From Pseudomonas fontis (lineage in GTDB: Bacteria > Pseudomonadota > Gammaproteobacteria > Pseudomonadales > Pseudomonadaceae), in assembly GCF_028656955.1 (NCBI RefSeq), contig NZ_JAMDGY010000049.1, positions 1 through 54,162 of the forward strand: a DNA stretch of 54,162 bases, in the 5' to 3' direction. Made by a program: the position numbers and the translations under genes. Positions within the stretch are counted from its first letter, which is position 1; the number at the start of each line of letters is the position of its first letter. The notes beneath the pieces are model-generated. The model had not been told where the DNA came from. It saw only the letters and a program-made list of their open reading frames with translations, and made no database searches. Below are positions 34,284 through 44,064 of the stretch, piece after piece.

Positions 34284-35567
34284 TCAGGCCGCCTCGCGAC
34301 CCTTGGCCAGCGCCTGCGCCGCCGCCAGCATCGCTCGCAACAGCACGGCGCAACCGGCGGCCAGATCGGCCGGCGCGGCGTTCTCGATTTCGTTGTGGCT
34401 GATCCCGCCTTCACAGGGCACGAAGATCATCCCCGCCGGGCCGAGCTCTGCGAGGAAAATCGCATCGTGCCCGGCGCCGCTGACGATATCCATGTGCGAC
34501 AGGCCCAACCCCTGCGCGGCACTGCGCACCGCGTCCACGCAACCTTTTTCGAAGTACAGCGGCGGGAAGTCGGCGGTCGGCGTCAAGGTGTAGGTCAAGC
34601 CATGCTGCGCGGTGGTGGCAGCGATGACCTCCTTGACCTGGGCGATCATCGAGTCCAACCGCGCCGGCTCCAGGTGACGGAAGTCCAGGGTCATGCGCAC
34701 CTCCCCTGGAATCACGTTGCGCGACCCAGGGTAGGCTTGCAGGCAACCCACCGTGCCACACGCATGCGGCTGGTGCTCCAGCGCCACCCGATTGACCGCT
34801 GCGACCACCACGCTGGCGCCCACCAGCGCGTCCTTGCGCAGGTGCATTGGCGTCGGCCCGGCATGCGCCTCGACGCCGTGCAAGGTCAGGTCGAACCACT
34901 TCTGCCCCAAGGCCCCCAACACCACGCCAATGGTCTTGTGCTGATCTTCCAGAATCGGCCCTTGCTCGATATGCGCTTCAAAGTACGCACCCACTGCATG
35001 CCCGCTGACCTGACGCGGCCCGGCATAGCCAATGGCATTGAGCGCAGCGCCGACGCTGACGCCCTCGGCATCGACCTTGGCCAGGGTTTCCTCCAGCGTG
35101 AATTTTTCGGCAAACACCCCGGAGCCCATCATGCATGGAGCGAACCGCGAGCCCTCCTCGTTGGTCCACACCACCACTTCCAGCGGGGCTTCGGTCTCGA
35201 CCTTGAGGTCGTTGAGCGTGCGCAGCACTTCCAGCCCGGCCAACACGCCAAAGCAGCCATCGAACTTGCCGCCAGTGGGCTGGGTGTCGATATGGCTGCC
35301 GGTCATCACCGGCGGCAACTGCGGGTTGCGCCCCGGTCGACGGGCGAAGATGTTGCCGACCTGATCGACACTGACGGTGCAACCGGCCGCCTCGGCCCAT
35401 TGCACGAACAGGTCGCGGGCCTGGCGATCGAGGTCGGTCAGGGCCAGGCGGCACACCCCACCCTTGACCGTGGCACCCAGGCGGGCCAGGTCCATCAGCG
35501 ATTGCCAGAGGCGGTCGCCGTTGATGTGCGCGTGGCTACTTTGCAGAACGTCCTGTGCGGTTTGCAT
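34284..35567 (-). CDS. M20-family amidohydrolase: beta-ureidopropionase / N-carbamoyl-amino-acid hydrolase
   Basis: 427 residues from the ATG at 35567, which has GAAGGAG 6 nt upstream; a longer frame lacks this. Metal and substrate motifs of the hydantoinase/carbamoylase branch are present: MTGSHIDTQPTGGKFDGCFG, WTNEEGSRFAP, EAHIEQGPILE, SGAGHDAIFLAE and ISHNE. The enzyme releases CO2 and ammonia from N-carbamoyl-beta-alanine, giving beta-alanine, the last step of reductive pyrimidine degradation. The gene follows the NCS1 transporter and faces away from the dihydropyrimidinase/PreT/PreA arm, which supports this reading over allantoate amidohydrolase. Confidence 0.88.
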   Translation of the reverse strand: MQTAQDVLQSSHAHINGDRLWQSLMDLARLGATVKGGVCRLALTDLDRQARDLFVQWAEAAGCTVSVDQVGNIFARRPGRNPQLPPVMTGSHIDTQPTGGKFDGCFGVLAGLEVLRTLNDLKVETEAPLEVVVWTNEEGSRFAPCMMGSGVFAEKFTLEETLAKVDAEGVSVGAALNAIGYAGPRQVSGHAVGAYFEAHIEQGPILEDQHKTIGVVLGALGQKWFDLTLHGVEAHAGPTPMHLRKDALVGASVVVAAVNRVALEHQPHACGTVGCLQAYPGSRNVIPGEVRMTLDFRHLEPARLDSMIAQVKEVIAATTAQHGLTYTLTPTADFPPLYFEKGCVDAVRSAAQGLGLSHMDIVSGAGHDAIFLAELGPAGMIFVPCEGGISHNEIENAAPADLAAGCAVLLRAMLAAAQALAKGREAA

Positions 35568-35608
35568 GCGGTTCTCCTTCAGGCAATCAGCCTCTACGGG
35601 CCGTGGCG

Positions 35609-37096
35609 TCAAAGACTCGGTTTGAGGCTGGCGGAGCGGGCAGCCTTGAGGCTGCCCAGGATGTAGTAGATCAGCCCACCCAGGGCAGAACCGGTGAACC
35701 AGCCGAAGTCGTAGAACCAGCTGAACGCCGTGCTCTGCAACGACAGCAGGGTGAGCATCACTGGCACCCCGAAGGCGATGAAGCCGGCCAGGTTCCAGGC
35801 CGGGTACACGTCGTCGCGGTACAACCCGGCCAGGTCGAGGGTTTGCCGGCGAATCAGGAAGTAGTCCACCACCATGATCCCGGCAATCGGCCCGAGCAGG
35901 CTGGAGTAGCCCAGCAGCCAGTTGGAATAGACGCTTTCCAGGCTGACATCGGAGACGATCAGGCCCAGTTTCTTGAGCAGCTCATGGGCCATCAGCAGCA
36001 ACCCGACCACCCCGGTGAGCAGCACTGCGGTGGTGCGCCCGATCCATTTCGGGGCCAGGTTCTGGAAGTCGTTGGTTGGTGAAACGATGTTCGCCGCCGT
36101 GTTGGTCGACAGCGTGGCGATGATGATCAGGGCCATGGCCAGGGCCACCCACACCGGGCTCTGGATATGCCCGATCAGGCTGACCGGATCGGCCACGGTC
36201 TCGCCCACCAGCGACGCCGACGCCGCCGTCAGCACCACGCCGAGGGCGGCGAACAGGAACATGGTCAACGGCAGGCCGATGATCTGCCCGATGATCTGGT
36301 CCTTCTGGCTTTTGGCGTAGCGGCTGAAGTCCGGGATGTTCAGCGACAGGGTGGCCCAGAAGCCGACCATGGCGGTGAGCCCGGCAAAGAAGTAACCGGT
36401 CACGCTGGCGCCTTCCGGACGTTTTGGCGGTTGCGCCATCAGCTCGCTGAGCGACACATTGGGCATCGCCCACACCAGCAACCCGGCCCCTACCAGCACC
36501 AGCAAGGGCGCCGAGAGCGTTTCAAGCAGCTTGATCGACTCGGCGCCACGCAACACCACCCACAGGTTCAGGCACCAGAACACCATGAAGCCGATCACCT
36601 CGCCGGTGCCGCCCAGGCTTTTCCAGTCGGCCGACAGCGAGCCGAGAAACAGGTGAATCGCCAGCCCGCCAAACATGGTCTGGATACCGAACCAGCCGCA
36701 CGCCACCAGCGCGCGGATCAGGCACGGCACATTGGAGCCGATGATGCCGAACGATGAGCGCAGCAGCACCGGGAAGGGGATGCCGTATTTGGTACCGGGG
36801 AAGGCATTGAGGGTCAGCGGGATCAGCACCACCGTGTTGGCCAGCAGGATCGCCAGTAGCGCCTCGCCGACCGACAGGCCGAAATAGGCGGTGAGCACCC
36901 CACCCAGCGTGTAGGTCGGCACGCAGATCGACATGCCGACCCACAGTGCAGTGATGTGCCATTTGTTCCAGGTGCGCTCGTGCACCTTGGTCGGGGCGAT
37001 GTCGTGGTTGTACCGGGGGCTGTCGAGGACGTCGCTGCCCGCCTCGAGTTCGAACAAGCCATCACGCTCGCTCACCTGCGATCTATTCTGTTGCAT
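35609..37096 (-). CDS. NCS1-family nucleobase/hydantoin transporter
   Basis: 495 residues with about twelve membrane helices. The NCS1 features are recognisable: NKWHITALWVGMSICVPTYTLGG in helix 1, the FSRYAKSQKDQIIGQ loop, and TNDFQNLAPKWI. The family couples Na+ or H+ to uptake of uracil, cytosine, allantoin or hydantoins. Its place in front of the amidohydrolase gene and opposite the dihydropyrimidinase gene suggests uracil, thymine, dihydropyrimidine or hydantoin as substrate. It starts at the left side of the shared AT-rich control region. Confidence 0.9.
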   Translation of the reverse strand: MQQNRSQVSERDGLFELEAGSDVLDSPRYNHDIAPTKVHERTWNKWHITALWVGMSICVPTYTLGGVLTAYFGLSVGEALLAILLANTVVLIPLTLNAFPGTKYGIPFPVLLRSSFGIIGSNVPCLIRALVACGWFGIQTMFGGLAIHLFLGSLSADWKSLGGTGEVIGFMVFWCLNLWVVLRGAESIKLLETLSAPLLVLVGAGLLVWAMPNVSLSELMAQPPKRPEGASVTGYFFAGLTAMVGFWATLSLNIPDFSRYAKSQKDQIIGQIIGLPLTMFLFAALGVVLTAASASLVGETVADPVSLIGHIQSPVWVALAMALIIIATLSTNTAANIVSPTNDFQNLAPKWIGRTTAVLLTGVVGLLLMAHELLKKLGLIVSDVSLESVYSNWLLGYSSLLGPIAGIMVVDYFLIRRQTLDLAGLYRDDVYPAWNLAGFIAFGVPVMLTLLSLQSTAFSWFYDFGWFTGSALGGLIYYILGSLKAARSASLKPSL

Positions 37097-37452
37097 GGCC
37101 GCTCCACTGTTCTTTTCGTTGTGTGCGCATCACGAGGATGGCTGGAGTTCTTGCACAGCAATTGATGGGCCATCACGGTCAAGGGCGCCCAAGTGAAATC
37201 TTGACCATTTGGGCTTTCTGTCAAGCAAGACAGATGAGCGCGACAGCCGCAATGGAGTCGAAACAATCAATTTAATTGTTATATTTCAAAGAGTTAAATC
37301 GAATATAAGCTTATAAAAAATAAATTTGCCGTATCCCGCAACCGCAACTAGATTCAAATCTTGACAGGCCTGCCAGGAATACCGGTGGCGCCGGTTCATT
37401 GCACAAAACCTAGAACCGGTAGCAACCGGTCAAGCCTGCGAGGAGCTTCGTG
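37097..37452. promoter_or_regulatory. Divergent control region of the pyrimidine degradation genes
   Basis: 356 bp between the divergent permease and dihydropyrimidinase genes. The middle (about 37255-37330) is strikingly AT-rich, as promoters are (TTATATTTCAAAG, AAGCTTATAAAAAATAAATT). At 37201 a partial palindrome TTGACCATTTGGGCTT resembles the RutR operator TTGACCANNTGGTCAA: the left half is complete and only part of the right half fits. No regulator gene lies in the locus. Confidence 0.5.
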
Positions 37453-38892
37453 ATGACGCTTTTGATTCGTGGCGCCACCCTGATTACCCATGACGACAGT
37501 TTCAAAGCCGATGTCTATTGCGCCGACGGCGTGATCAAGGCCATCGGTGACGACCTCGACGTGCCGGCCGGTTGTGAAGTGCTCGACGGTACTGGCCAGT
37601 ACCTGATGCCCGGCGGCATCGACCCGCACACCCATATGCAGTTGCCCTTCATGGGCACCGTGGCCAGCGAGGACTTCTACAGCGGCACCGCGGCGGGCCT
37701 GGCCGGGGGCACCACCTCGATCATCGACTTCGTCATCCCCAACCCGCAGCAGTCGCTGCTCGAAGCCTTCCACCAGTGGCGTGGCTGGGCTGAGAAATCC
37801 GCCTCGGACTACGGCTTCCACGTGGCAATCACCTGGTGGAGCGAGCAGGTGCGCGAAGAGATGGCCGAGCTGGTCAGCCAGCATGGGGTCAACAGCTTCA
37901 AGCACTTCATGGCCTACAAGAACGCCATCATGGCGGCCGACGACACCCTGGTCGCCAGCTTCGAGCGTTGCCTGGAGCTGGGCGCGGTGCCCACCGTGCA
38001 CGCCGAGAACGGTGAGCTGGTCTATCACCTGCAACGCAAGCTGCTGGCCCAGGGCATCACCGGGCCGGAAGCGCATCCGCTGTCGCGCCCTTCGCAAGTA
38101 GAAGGTGAGGCGGCCAGCCGGGCGATCCGCATTGCCGAAACCCTCGGCACACCGTTGTACCTGGTGCACGTGTCGACCCGTGAAGCCCTGGATGCAATCA
38201 CCTACGCCCGGGCCAAGGGCCAGCCGGTGTACGGCGAGGTGCTGGCGGGCCACTTGCTGCTTGATGACAGTGTCTACCGGCATCCGGACTGGCAGACGGC
38301 GGCCGGCTACGTGATGAGCCCGCCGTTCCGTCCGCGCGGGCATCAGGAGGCGCTCTGGCATGGCTTGCAGTCGGGCAACCTGCACACCACGGCCACCGAC
38401 CACTGCTGCTTCTGCGCCGAGCAGAAAGCGGCCGGGCGCGATGACTTCAGTCGCATTCCCAATGGCACGGCGGGCATCGAGGACCGCATGGCCGTGCTCT
38501 GGGATGAAGGGGTGAACAGCGGCAGGTTGTCGATGCAGGACTTTGTCGCGCTGACCTCCACCAACACCGCGAAGATCTTCAACCTGTACCCGCGCAAGGG
38601 CGCATTGCGCGTGGGTGCCGATGCCGACCTGGTGCTGTGGGACCCGCAAGGGACGCGGACGATTTCGGCCAAGACGCACCACCAGCAGGTCGACTTCAAC
38701 ATCTTCGAAGGCAAGACCGTGCGTGGGGTGCCCAGCCATACCATCAGCCAGGGCCGGCTGGTGTGGGCCGACGGTGATTTGCGCGCCGAGCGCGGTGCCG
38801 GGCGCTATATCGAGCGCCCAGCGTACCCGGCGGTGTTCGATCTGCTGAGCAAGCGTGCCGAGCTGAACAAGCCCACCGCCGTCAAACGCTGA
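37453..38892 (+). CDS. hydA: Dihydropyrimidinase (D-hydantoinase)
   Basis: 479 residues. All ligands of the binuclear zinc centre are in place: H59 and H61 (GGIDPHTHMQLP), the carboxylated lysine K150 (NSFKHFMAYK), H183 (TVHAENGE), H239 (LVHVSTREA) and D316 (TTATDHCCF). It opens 5,6-dihydrouracil/dihydrothymine and hydantoins to N-carbamoyl products. The ATG at 37453 is chosen because AGGAG lies 7 nt before it; the GTG directly upstream is too close. The PreT and PreA genes follow on the same strand after 145 bp with a hairpin between. Confidence 0.93.
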   Translation: MTLLIRGATLITHDDSFKADVYCADGVIKAIGDDLDVPAGCEVLDGTGQYLMPGGIDPHTHMQLPFMGTVASEDFYSGTAAGLAGGTTSIIDFVIPNPQQSLLEAFHQWRGWAEKSASDYGFHVAITWWSEQVREEMAELVSQHGVNSFKHFMAYKNAIMAADDTLVASFERCLELGAVPTVHAENGELVYHLQRKLLAQGITGPEAHPLSRPSQVEGEAASRAIRIAETLGTPLYLVHVSTREALDAITYARAKGQPVYGEVLAGHLLLDDSVYRHPDWQTAAGYVMSPPFRPRGHQEALWHGLQSGNLHTTATDHCCFCAEQKAAGRDDFSRIPNGTAGIEDRMAVLWDEGVNSGRLSMQDFVALTSTNTAKIFNLYPRKGALRVGADADLVLWDPQGTRTISAKTHHQQVDFNIFEGKTVRGVPSHTISQGRLVWADGDLRAERGAGRYIERPAYPAVFDLLSKRAELNKPTAVKR

Positions 38893-38901
38893 AGACGCCG
38901 C

Positions 38902-38977
38902 TTGTAGCCGCTGCCGTGAGGCTGCGCTCGCCTGCGTAGCGGGCGCCGCCCTTGGGAGCCCTCGGCAGCGGCTACAA
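38902..38977. repeat. Inverted repeat between dihydropyrimidinase and preT
   Basis: TTGTAGCCGCTGCCG at 38902 pairs with CGGCAGCGGCTACAA ending at 38977, a long near-perfect stem around a GC-rich centre. It is a known type of extragenic palindrome in Pseudomonas genomes and may uncouple expression of the flanking genes; it lacks a T-run. Confidence 0.8.
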
Positions 38978-39037
38978 CGTTGTCAGACGGCTGTGAGAGC
39001 GGCACGAAAGCAAAACCATAAGAACGAGGCCACCACC

Positions 39038-40405
39038 GTGATCAATTCCCTGAGCCACCTTCCCCACCCCAGTGCCGACAACCCGACCCTGGCCAGCCAC
39101 TTCACCGACCTGGCGCCCCCGCTCACCGCGCGCCAGGCCATGGTCGAAAGCGCCCGCTGCCTGTACTGCTACGACGCCCCATGCGTCAACGCCTGCCCCA
39201 GCGAAATCGACATCCCCTCGTTCATCCGCAATATCCACCAGGACAACGTCCAGGGCGCGGCGGTGAAAATCCTGTCGGCGAACATCCTCGGCGGCAGCTG
39301 CGCCCGCGTCTGCCCCACCGAAGTTCTCTGCCAGCAAGCTTGCGTACGCAACAACCAGCAGGAATGCGCCCCCGTACTGATCGGCCTGCTGCAACGCTAT
39401 GCACTGGACCATGCCGAGTTCAATGGGCACCCGTTCCAGCGCGCCCCGTCTACTGGCAAGCGCGTGGCCGTGGTCGGCGCCGGCCCCGCCGGCCTGTCCT
39501 GCGCCCACCGCCTGGCCTGGCACGGGCACGACGTGGTGATCTTCGAAGCCCAGGCCAAGGCCGGTGGCCTCAACGAATACGGGATCGCCAAGTACAAGCT
39601 GGTCGATGACTTCGCCCAGCATGAGCTGGACTTCCTTTTGGAGATCGGCGGCATCGAGATCCGCCACGGCCAGAAGCTGGGCGACAACCTCAGCCTGGGC
39701 GAGCTGCAACAGCAATTCGACGCAGTGTTCCTCGGCCTGGGCCTGGCGGCTAGCCGCCAGCTCGGGCTGCCCGACGAACAGGCGCCGGGCCTGCTCGCCG
39801 CCACCGACTACATTCGCGAGCTACGCCAGGCCGACGACCTCAGCGCCCTGCCCCTCGCCGACCACTGCATCGTCCTCGGTGCCGGCAACACTGCCATCGA
39901 CATGGCCGTGCAGATGGCCCGCCTCGGTGCCCATGACGTCAACCTGGTGTACCGCCGCGGAGTCGAGGACATGGGTGCCACCGCGCATGAACAACACATC
40001 GCCAAGGAGAACCAGGTGCGCCTGCTGACCTGGGCACAGCCCGAACAGGTGCTGCTCGATGAGCAGGGCCAGGTGCGCGGCATGCGCTTTGCCCGCACGC
40101 ACCTGGTCGAGGGCCGCCTGCAGACCACCGGGGAGACCTTCGAACTGGCCGCCGACGCGATCTTCAAGGCCATCGGCCAGGGTTTCGACGGTAGTGCCCT
40201 GAGTGATGCCCAGGCCACCCAACTGGCCCGCGACGGCGAGCGCATCCGGGTCGACGAACAGCTGCGCACCAGCCTGCCCGGCGTGTATGCCGGCGGGGAT
40301 TGCACCCACGCCGGGCAGGACCTCACCGTCCAGGCCGTGCAACACGGCAAGCTGGCCGCCGAGGCCATCCATGCCGACCTGATGCTCACTGTGGAGGCTG
40401 CATAA
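39038..40405 (+). CDS. preT: NAD-dependent dihydropyrimidine dehydrogenase, flavin/FeS subunit PreT
   Basis: 455 residues starting at GTG 39038 with GAGG upstream. The N-terminal part has eight cysteines for two [4Fe-4S] clusters (CLYCYDAPCVNACP and CARVCPTEVLCQQAC), then the FAD loop VAVVGAGPAGLSC and the NAD(P)H loop IVLGAGNTAIDMA, the plan of glutamate-synthase small-subunit-like proteins. It takes electrons from NADH and passes them through the clusters to PreA. It is immediately followed by preA (0 bp between stop and start). Confidence 0.92.
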   Translation: MINSLSHLPHPSADNPTLASHFTDLAPPLTARQAMVESARCLYCYDAPCVNACPSEIDIPSFIRNIHQDNVQGAAVKILSANILGGSCARVCPTEVLCQQACVRNNQQECAPVLIGLLQRYALDHAEFNGHPFQRAPSTGKRVAVVGAGPAGLSCAHRLAWHGHDVVIFEAQAKAGGLNEYGIAKYKLVDDFAQHELDFLLEIGGIEIRHGQKLGDNLSLGELQQQFDAVFLGLGLAASRQLGLPDEQAPGLLAATDYIRELRQADDLSALPLADHCIVLGAGNTAIDMAVQMARLGAHDVNLVYRRGVEDMGATAHEQHIAKENQVRLLTWAQPEQVLLDEQGQVRGMRFARTHLVEGRLQTTGETFELAADAIFKAIGQGFDGSALSDAQATQLARDGERIRVDEQLRTSLPGVYAGGDCTHAGQDLTVQAVQHGKLAAEAIHADLMLTVEAA

Positions 40406-41680
40406 ATGGCTGACCTGTCGATCGAATTTGCTGGCATCAAGGCGCCCAATCCCTTCTGGCTGGCCTCCGCACCGCCTACCGACAAGGCCTACAACGTGGT
40501 CCGCGCCTTCCAGGCCGGCTGGGGCGGCGTGGTCTGGAAAACCCTCGGTGAAGACCCGGCGGCGGTCAACGTGTCCTCGCGCTATTCCGCGCACTACGGG
40601 GCCAACCGCGAGGTCATGGGCATCAACAACATCGAGCTGATTACCGACCGCTCGCTGGAGATCAACCTGCGCGAAATCACCCAGGTGAAGAAGGACTGGC
40701 CCGACCGGGCGCTGATCGTCTCGCTGATGGTGCCGTGTGTCGAAGAGTCGTGGAAAGCCATCCTGCCGCTGGTGGAGGCCACCGGTGCCGATGGCATCGA
40801 GCTGAACTTCGGCTGCCCGCACGGCATGCCGGAACGCGGCATGGGCGCGGCGGTCGGCCAGGTGCCGGAGTATGTCGAGCAGGTCACGCGCTGGTGCAAG
40901 ACCTATTGCTCGCTACCGGTGATCGTCAAGCTCACCCCGAACATCACCGACATTCGCCAGTCGGCACGCGCCGCGCAGCGTGGCGGCGCGGACGCCGTGT
41001 CGCTGATCAACACCATCAACTCGATCACCAGTGTCGACCTGGAGCGCATGATCGCCCTGCCCATCGTCGGCCAGGCCAGCACCCACGGCGGCTATTGCGG
41101 CTCGGCGGTCAAGCCGATTGCCCTGAACATGGTTGCCGAGATTGCCCGCGACCCGGCCACCCAGGGCCTGCCGATCAGCGGCATTGGCGGCATTGGCAGC
41201 TGGCGCGACGCGGCGGAGTTCATGGCGCTGGGCTGCGGCGCGGTGCAGGTGTGCACGGCGGCGATGCTGCATGGTTTCCGGATTGTCGAGGACATGAAGG
41301 ACGGGCTGTCGCGCTGGATGGACAGCCAGGGCTATCAGCGCATCGAGGACTTTGCCGGGCGTGCGGTTGGGCATACCACTGACTGGAAGTACCTGGACAT
41401 CAATTACCAGGTGATCGCCAAGATCGACCAGGCGGCCTGCATCGGTTGCGGGCGTTGCCATATCGCCTGTGAAGACACCTCGCACCAGGCGATTGCCAAC
41501 CAGAAACTGGCCGACGGCAGCCACCGCTATGAAGTGGTCGATGCCGAGTGCGTGGGTTGCAACCTGTGCCAGATCACCTGCCCGGTGGAGGACTGTATCG
41601 AGATGGTCGCGCAGGACACCGGCAAACCGTTCCTGGACTGGCTGCATGATCCGCGCAACCCGTACCGGGAGGCGGTGTAG
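40406..41680 (+). CDS. preA: NAD-dependent dihydropyrimidine dehydrogenase, FMN subunit PreA
   Basis: 424 residues. The first 330 or so form an FMN-binding (dihydroorotate dehydrogenase-like) barrel: NPFWLASAPPT, ELNFGCPHG, VIVKLTPN, and GIGGIGSWRDAAEFMALG for phosphate. The last 80 carry two ferredoxin-type clusters (CIGCGRCHIAC and CVGCNLCQITCPVEDC). It reduces uracil or thymine to the 5,6-dihydro form, step one of the reductive route. Together with PreT, the dihydropyrimidinase and the amidohydrolase, the pathway is complete in this locus. Confidence 0.94.
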   Translation: MADLSIEFAGIKAPNPFWLASAPPTDKAYNVVRAFQAGWGGVVWKTLGEDPAAVNVSSRYSAHYGANREVMGINNIELITDRSLEINLREITQVKKDWPDRALIVSLMVPCVEESWKAILPLVEATGADGIELNFGCPHGMPERGMGAAVGQVPEYVEQVTRWCKTYCSLPVIVKLTPNITDIRQSARAAQRGGADAVSLINTINSITSVDLERMIALPIVGQASTHGGYCGSAVKPIALNMVAEIARDPATQGLPISGIGGIGSWRDAAEFMALGCGAVQVCTAAMLHGFRIVEDMKDGLSRWMDSQGYQRIEDFAGRAVGHTTDWKYLDINYQVIAKIDQAACIGCGRCHIACEDTSHQAIANQKLADGSHRYEVVDAECVGCNLCQITCPVEDCIEMVAQDTGKPFLDWLHDPRNPYREAV

Positions 41681-41692
41681 AGGCGCCAGGCG

Positions 41693-41725
41693 AAAAAAAG
41701 CCGCCCCTGGGGGCGGCTTTTTTTA
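41693..41725. terminator. Intrinsic terminator between preA and hpd
   Basis: AAAAAAAGCCGCCCC, then GGGGGCGGCTTTTTTT: a strong GC stem with A- and T-runs on both sides. It sits between convergent genes and can work in both directions. Confidence 0.93.
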
Positions 41726-41737
41726 CAGCCAGCGGCC

Positions 41738-42814
41738 TCAGTCGGTCGCCAACACGCCACGACGGACCTGGTCGCGCTCGATCGACTCGAACAGCGCCTT
41801 GAAGTTGCCTTCGCCGAAGCCATCATCGCCTTTGCGCTGGATGAACTCGAAGAACACCGGCCCCATCAGGGTTTCCGAGAAGATCTGCAGCAGCAGGCGC
41901 GTGTCGCCCGGCTGCGACGAACCGTCCAACAGGATCCCGCGAGCCTGCAACTGACCTACTGGCTCGCCATGCCCAGGCAGGCGCCCTTCGAGCATTTCGT
42001 AGTAGGTCTCTGGCGGCGCGGTCATGAAGCGCATGCCCATCGACTTCAGGGTGTCCCAGCTCTTGAGCAGGTCATCGCAGAGGAAGGCCACGTGCTGGAT
42101 GCCCTCGCCGTTGAACTGCATCAGGAACTCTTCGATCTGCCCGGCGCCCTTGGACGATTCCTCGTTCAACGGGATACGGATCATGCCATCCGGCGCGGTC
42201 ATGGCCTTGGAGGTCAGGCCGGTGTACTCGCCCTTGATGTCGAAGTAACGGATCTCGCGGAAGTTGAACAGCTTCTCGTAGAAGCCGGCCCAGAAGGCCA
42301 TGCGCCCGCGGTACACGTTGTGGGTCAGGTGGTCGATGATCTTCAGGCCGGCACCGACCGGGTTGCGATCAACACCTTCGATCCACTTGAAGTCGATGTC
42401 ATAGATCGAGCTGCCTTCCTCGAAACGGTCGATCAGGTACAGCGGCGCACCGCCAATCCCCTTGATCGCCGGCAGGCGCAGTTCCATCGGGCCGGTTTCG
42501 ATCTCGACCGGCTGCGCACCCAGTTCCAGGGCACGGGCATAGGCTTCGTGAGCATTACGCACACGGAACGCCATGCCGCACACCGACGGGCCGTGCTCGG
42601 CCGCAAAGTACGAGGCGACGCTTTTCGGTTCGTTGTTCAGGATCAGGTTGATGTCGCCCTGGCGATACAGGTGCACATCCTTGGAACGGTGGGTAGCCAC
42701 CTTGGTGAAGCCCATGATCTGGAAGATCGGCTCAAGGGTGCCAGGGGTCGGCGATGCAAACTCGATGAATTCAAAGCCCATCAGGCCCATCGGGTTTTCG
42801 AAGATATCTGCCAT
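41738..42814 (-). CDS. hpd: 4-hydroxyphenylpyruvate dioxygenase
   Basis: 358 residues, the normal length in Pseudomonas. The iron ligands are H162 (IIDHLTHNVYRG), H241 (GIQHVAFLCDD) and E323 (GPVFFEFIQRKGDDGFGEGNF), one residue beyond the known P. fluorescens numbering. The enzyme turns 4-hydroxyphenylpyruvate into homogentisate, the entry into tyrosine breakdown. It stands alone here; the homogentisate genes are not in this window. Upstream (42815-43064) is a 250-bp region that must contain its promoter and shows nothing else recognisable. Confidence 0.96.
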   Translation of the reverse strand: MADIFENPMGLMGFEFIEFASPTPGTLEPIFQIMGFTKVATHRSKDVHLYRQGDINLILNNEPKSVASYFAAEHGPSVCGMAFRVRNAHEAYARALELGAQPVEIETGPMELRLPAIKGIGGAPLYLIDRFEEGSSIYDIDFKWIEGVDRNPVGAGLKIIDHLTHNVYRGRMAFWAGFYEKLFNFREIRYFDIKGEYTGLTSKAMTAPDGMIRIPLNEESSKGAGQIEEFLMQFNGEGIQHVAFLCDDLLKSWDTLKSMGMRFMTAPPETYYEMLEGRLPGHGEPVGQLQARGILLDGSSQPGDTRLLLQIFSETLMGPVFFEFIQRKGDDGFGEGNFKALFESIERDQVRRGVLATD

Positions 42815-43064
42815 GTTCGTGTCCTCATCATCAAAACGGGTAATAACGATTTGTTAGTAGCTGTCGATGTCGAGCGAACGTGGTGGCGCGCAAGAGATGC
42901 CCCTCACACTGCGTGCAAGGTAGTCACCATAAATCAGTTTGAACCCATGACACTTCATATGGGACCCATTCTCCGCGGGCTGATTCTCCGAGGCGTGGAG
43001 AACCTTATTATTGTATGCGTAACCTGATTCTACAGTGCGTAAAAATATTTGTCCGCAATTAACT

Positions 43065-43988
43065 TCACGCCTTTGGTCGTACTCGCCCAGGCCAGTTGCA
43101 CAGCACGATACCGAGCAGTACCAGGGCGCCGCCAAGGGCCATCACCGGACCCAACTGCTCGCCCAGCAACAACGCGGCGAACAGCACGGCGCTCAGCGGG
43201 TTCAAGGCGATGAACACCCCGCTACGGGTCGGGCCGATGCGGGCAATGGCCTGATAGTACCAATAGTAGGCCAGCGCCGAGCCGACGATGCCCAGGTAGC
43301 CCAGGCTGAACCAGTCGCTACGGTTGAGTGCCGCCAGTGCCGGCAGGTTCAATGCGCCTTGGCTGATCGCCAGCGCGAACAGCATCACGCTGCCCAGCAG
43401 CACCGACCAGGCCACCGTGGCCAATGCCCCGAGGCTGGCGATCAACGCTCGGCCAAACAGGCTGTAGACCCCCCAACTGAGCACGCAGCCGAGCATCAGC
43501 AAGTCGCCCTGCCCCACCCCTTGCGTGGCGCCCAGCGCCTGGGGGTCACGCCCGAGGATCACCGTGCCGGCGCCCAACAGGCAAACCGCGATGCCCAGTT
43601 GCCTGCCCAGCCCCAGGCGCTCCTTGAACAGCACGGCGCTGGCCAGCGCGATTGCTGCGGGGTTAAGCGCCACGATCAATGAGGCGCGCGAGGCGCTGAC
43701 CGATTGCAGGCCCTGAAACAGGCACAGGTTGTAGACAAACACGCCGAAGAAGCCGAGCACTGCCAGTTGCCCAAACTGGCGCCGGCTCGGCAGCCGGCGC
43801 AAGGGCGGCAACAACGCCAGCAGGCCACCGAGCACCAGGCTGGCGAGCAGGAAGCGCACACTCGCCGCCAGCAACGGCGCCACCGAGCCGGCCAGTTGGC
43901 GCCCCGCCACAAAAGTCCCGCCCCAAATCAGCACCACGGCCAACAACTTCAGGTAGGCCGGCAGGTCGTCGCGCAATGCAGGGGACAT
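43065..43988 (-). CDS. EamA/DMT-family transporter
   Basis: 307 residues, ten membrane helices in two five-helix repeats (YLKLLAVVLIWGGTFVAGRQLAG at the start, SGVFIALNPLSAVLFAALLLGEQL near the end, where the conserved LNPL.A and EQL motifs of the family lie). It is likely a metabolite or amino-acid exporter. Divergent from a LysR gene 76 bp away, probably its regulator. The substrate is unknown. Confidence 0.87.
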   Translation of the reverse strand: MSPALRDDLPAYLKLLAVVLIWGGTFVAGRQLAGSVAPLLAASVRFLLASLVLGGLLALLPPLRRLPSRRQFGQLAVLGFFGVFVYNLCLFQGLQSVSASRASLIVALNPAAIALASAVLFKERLGLGRQLGIAVCLLGAGTVILGRDPQALGATQGVGQGDLLMLGCVLSWGVYSLFGRALIASLGALATVAWSVLLGSVMLFALAISQGALNLPALAALNRSDWFSLGYLGIVGSALAYYWYYQAIARIGPTRSGVFIALNPLSAVLFAALLLGEQLGPVMALGGALVLLGIVLCNWPGRVRPKA

Positions 43989-44064
43989 GTGAGTGATCCA
44001 GTGGAGAAATCGGAGCCCATAGACTGGCGCTAATCACAGCTCATCGTAAAATGAGCGATTACTC

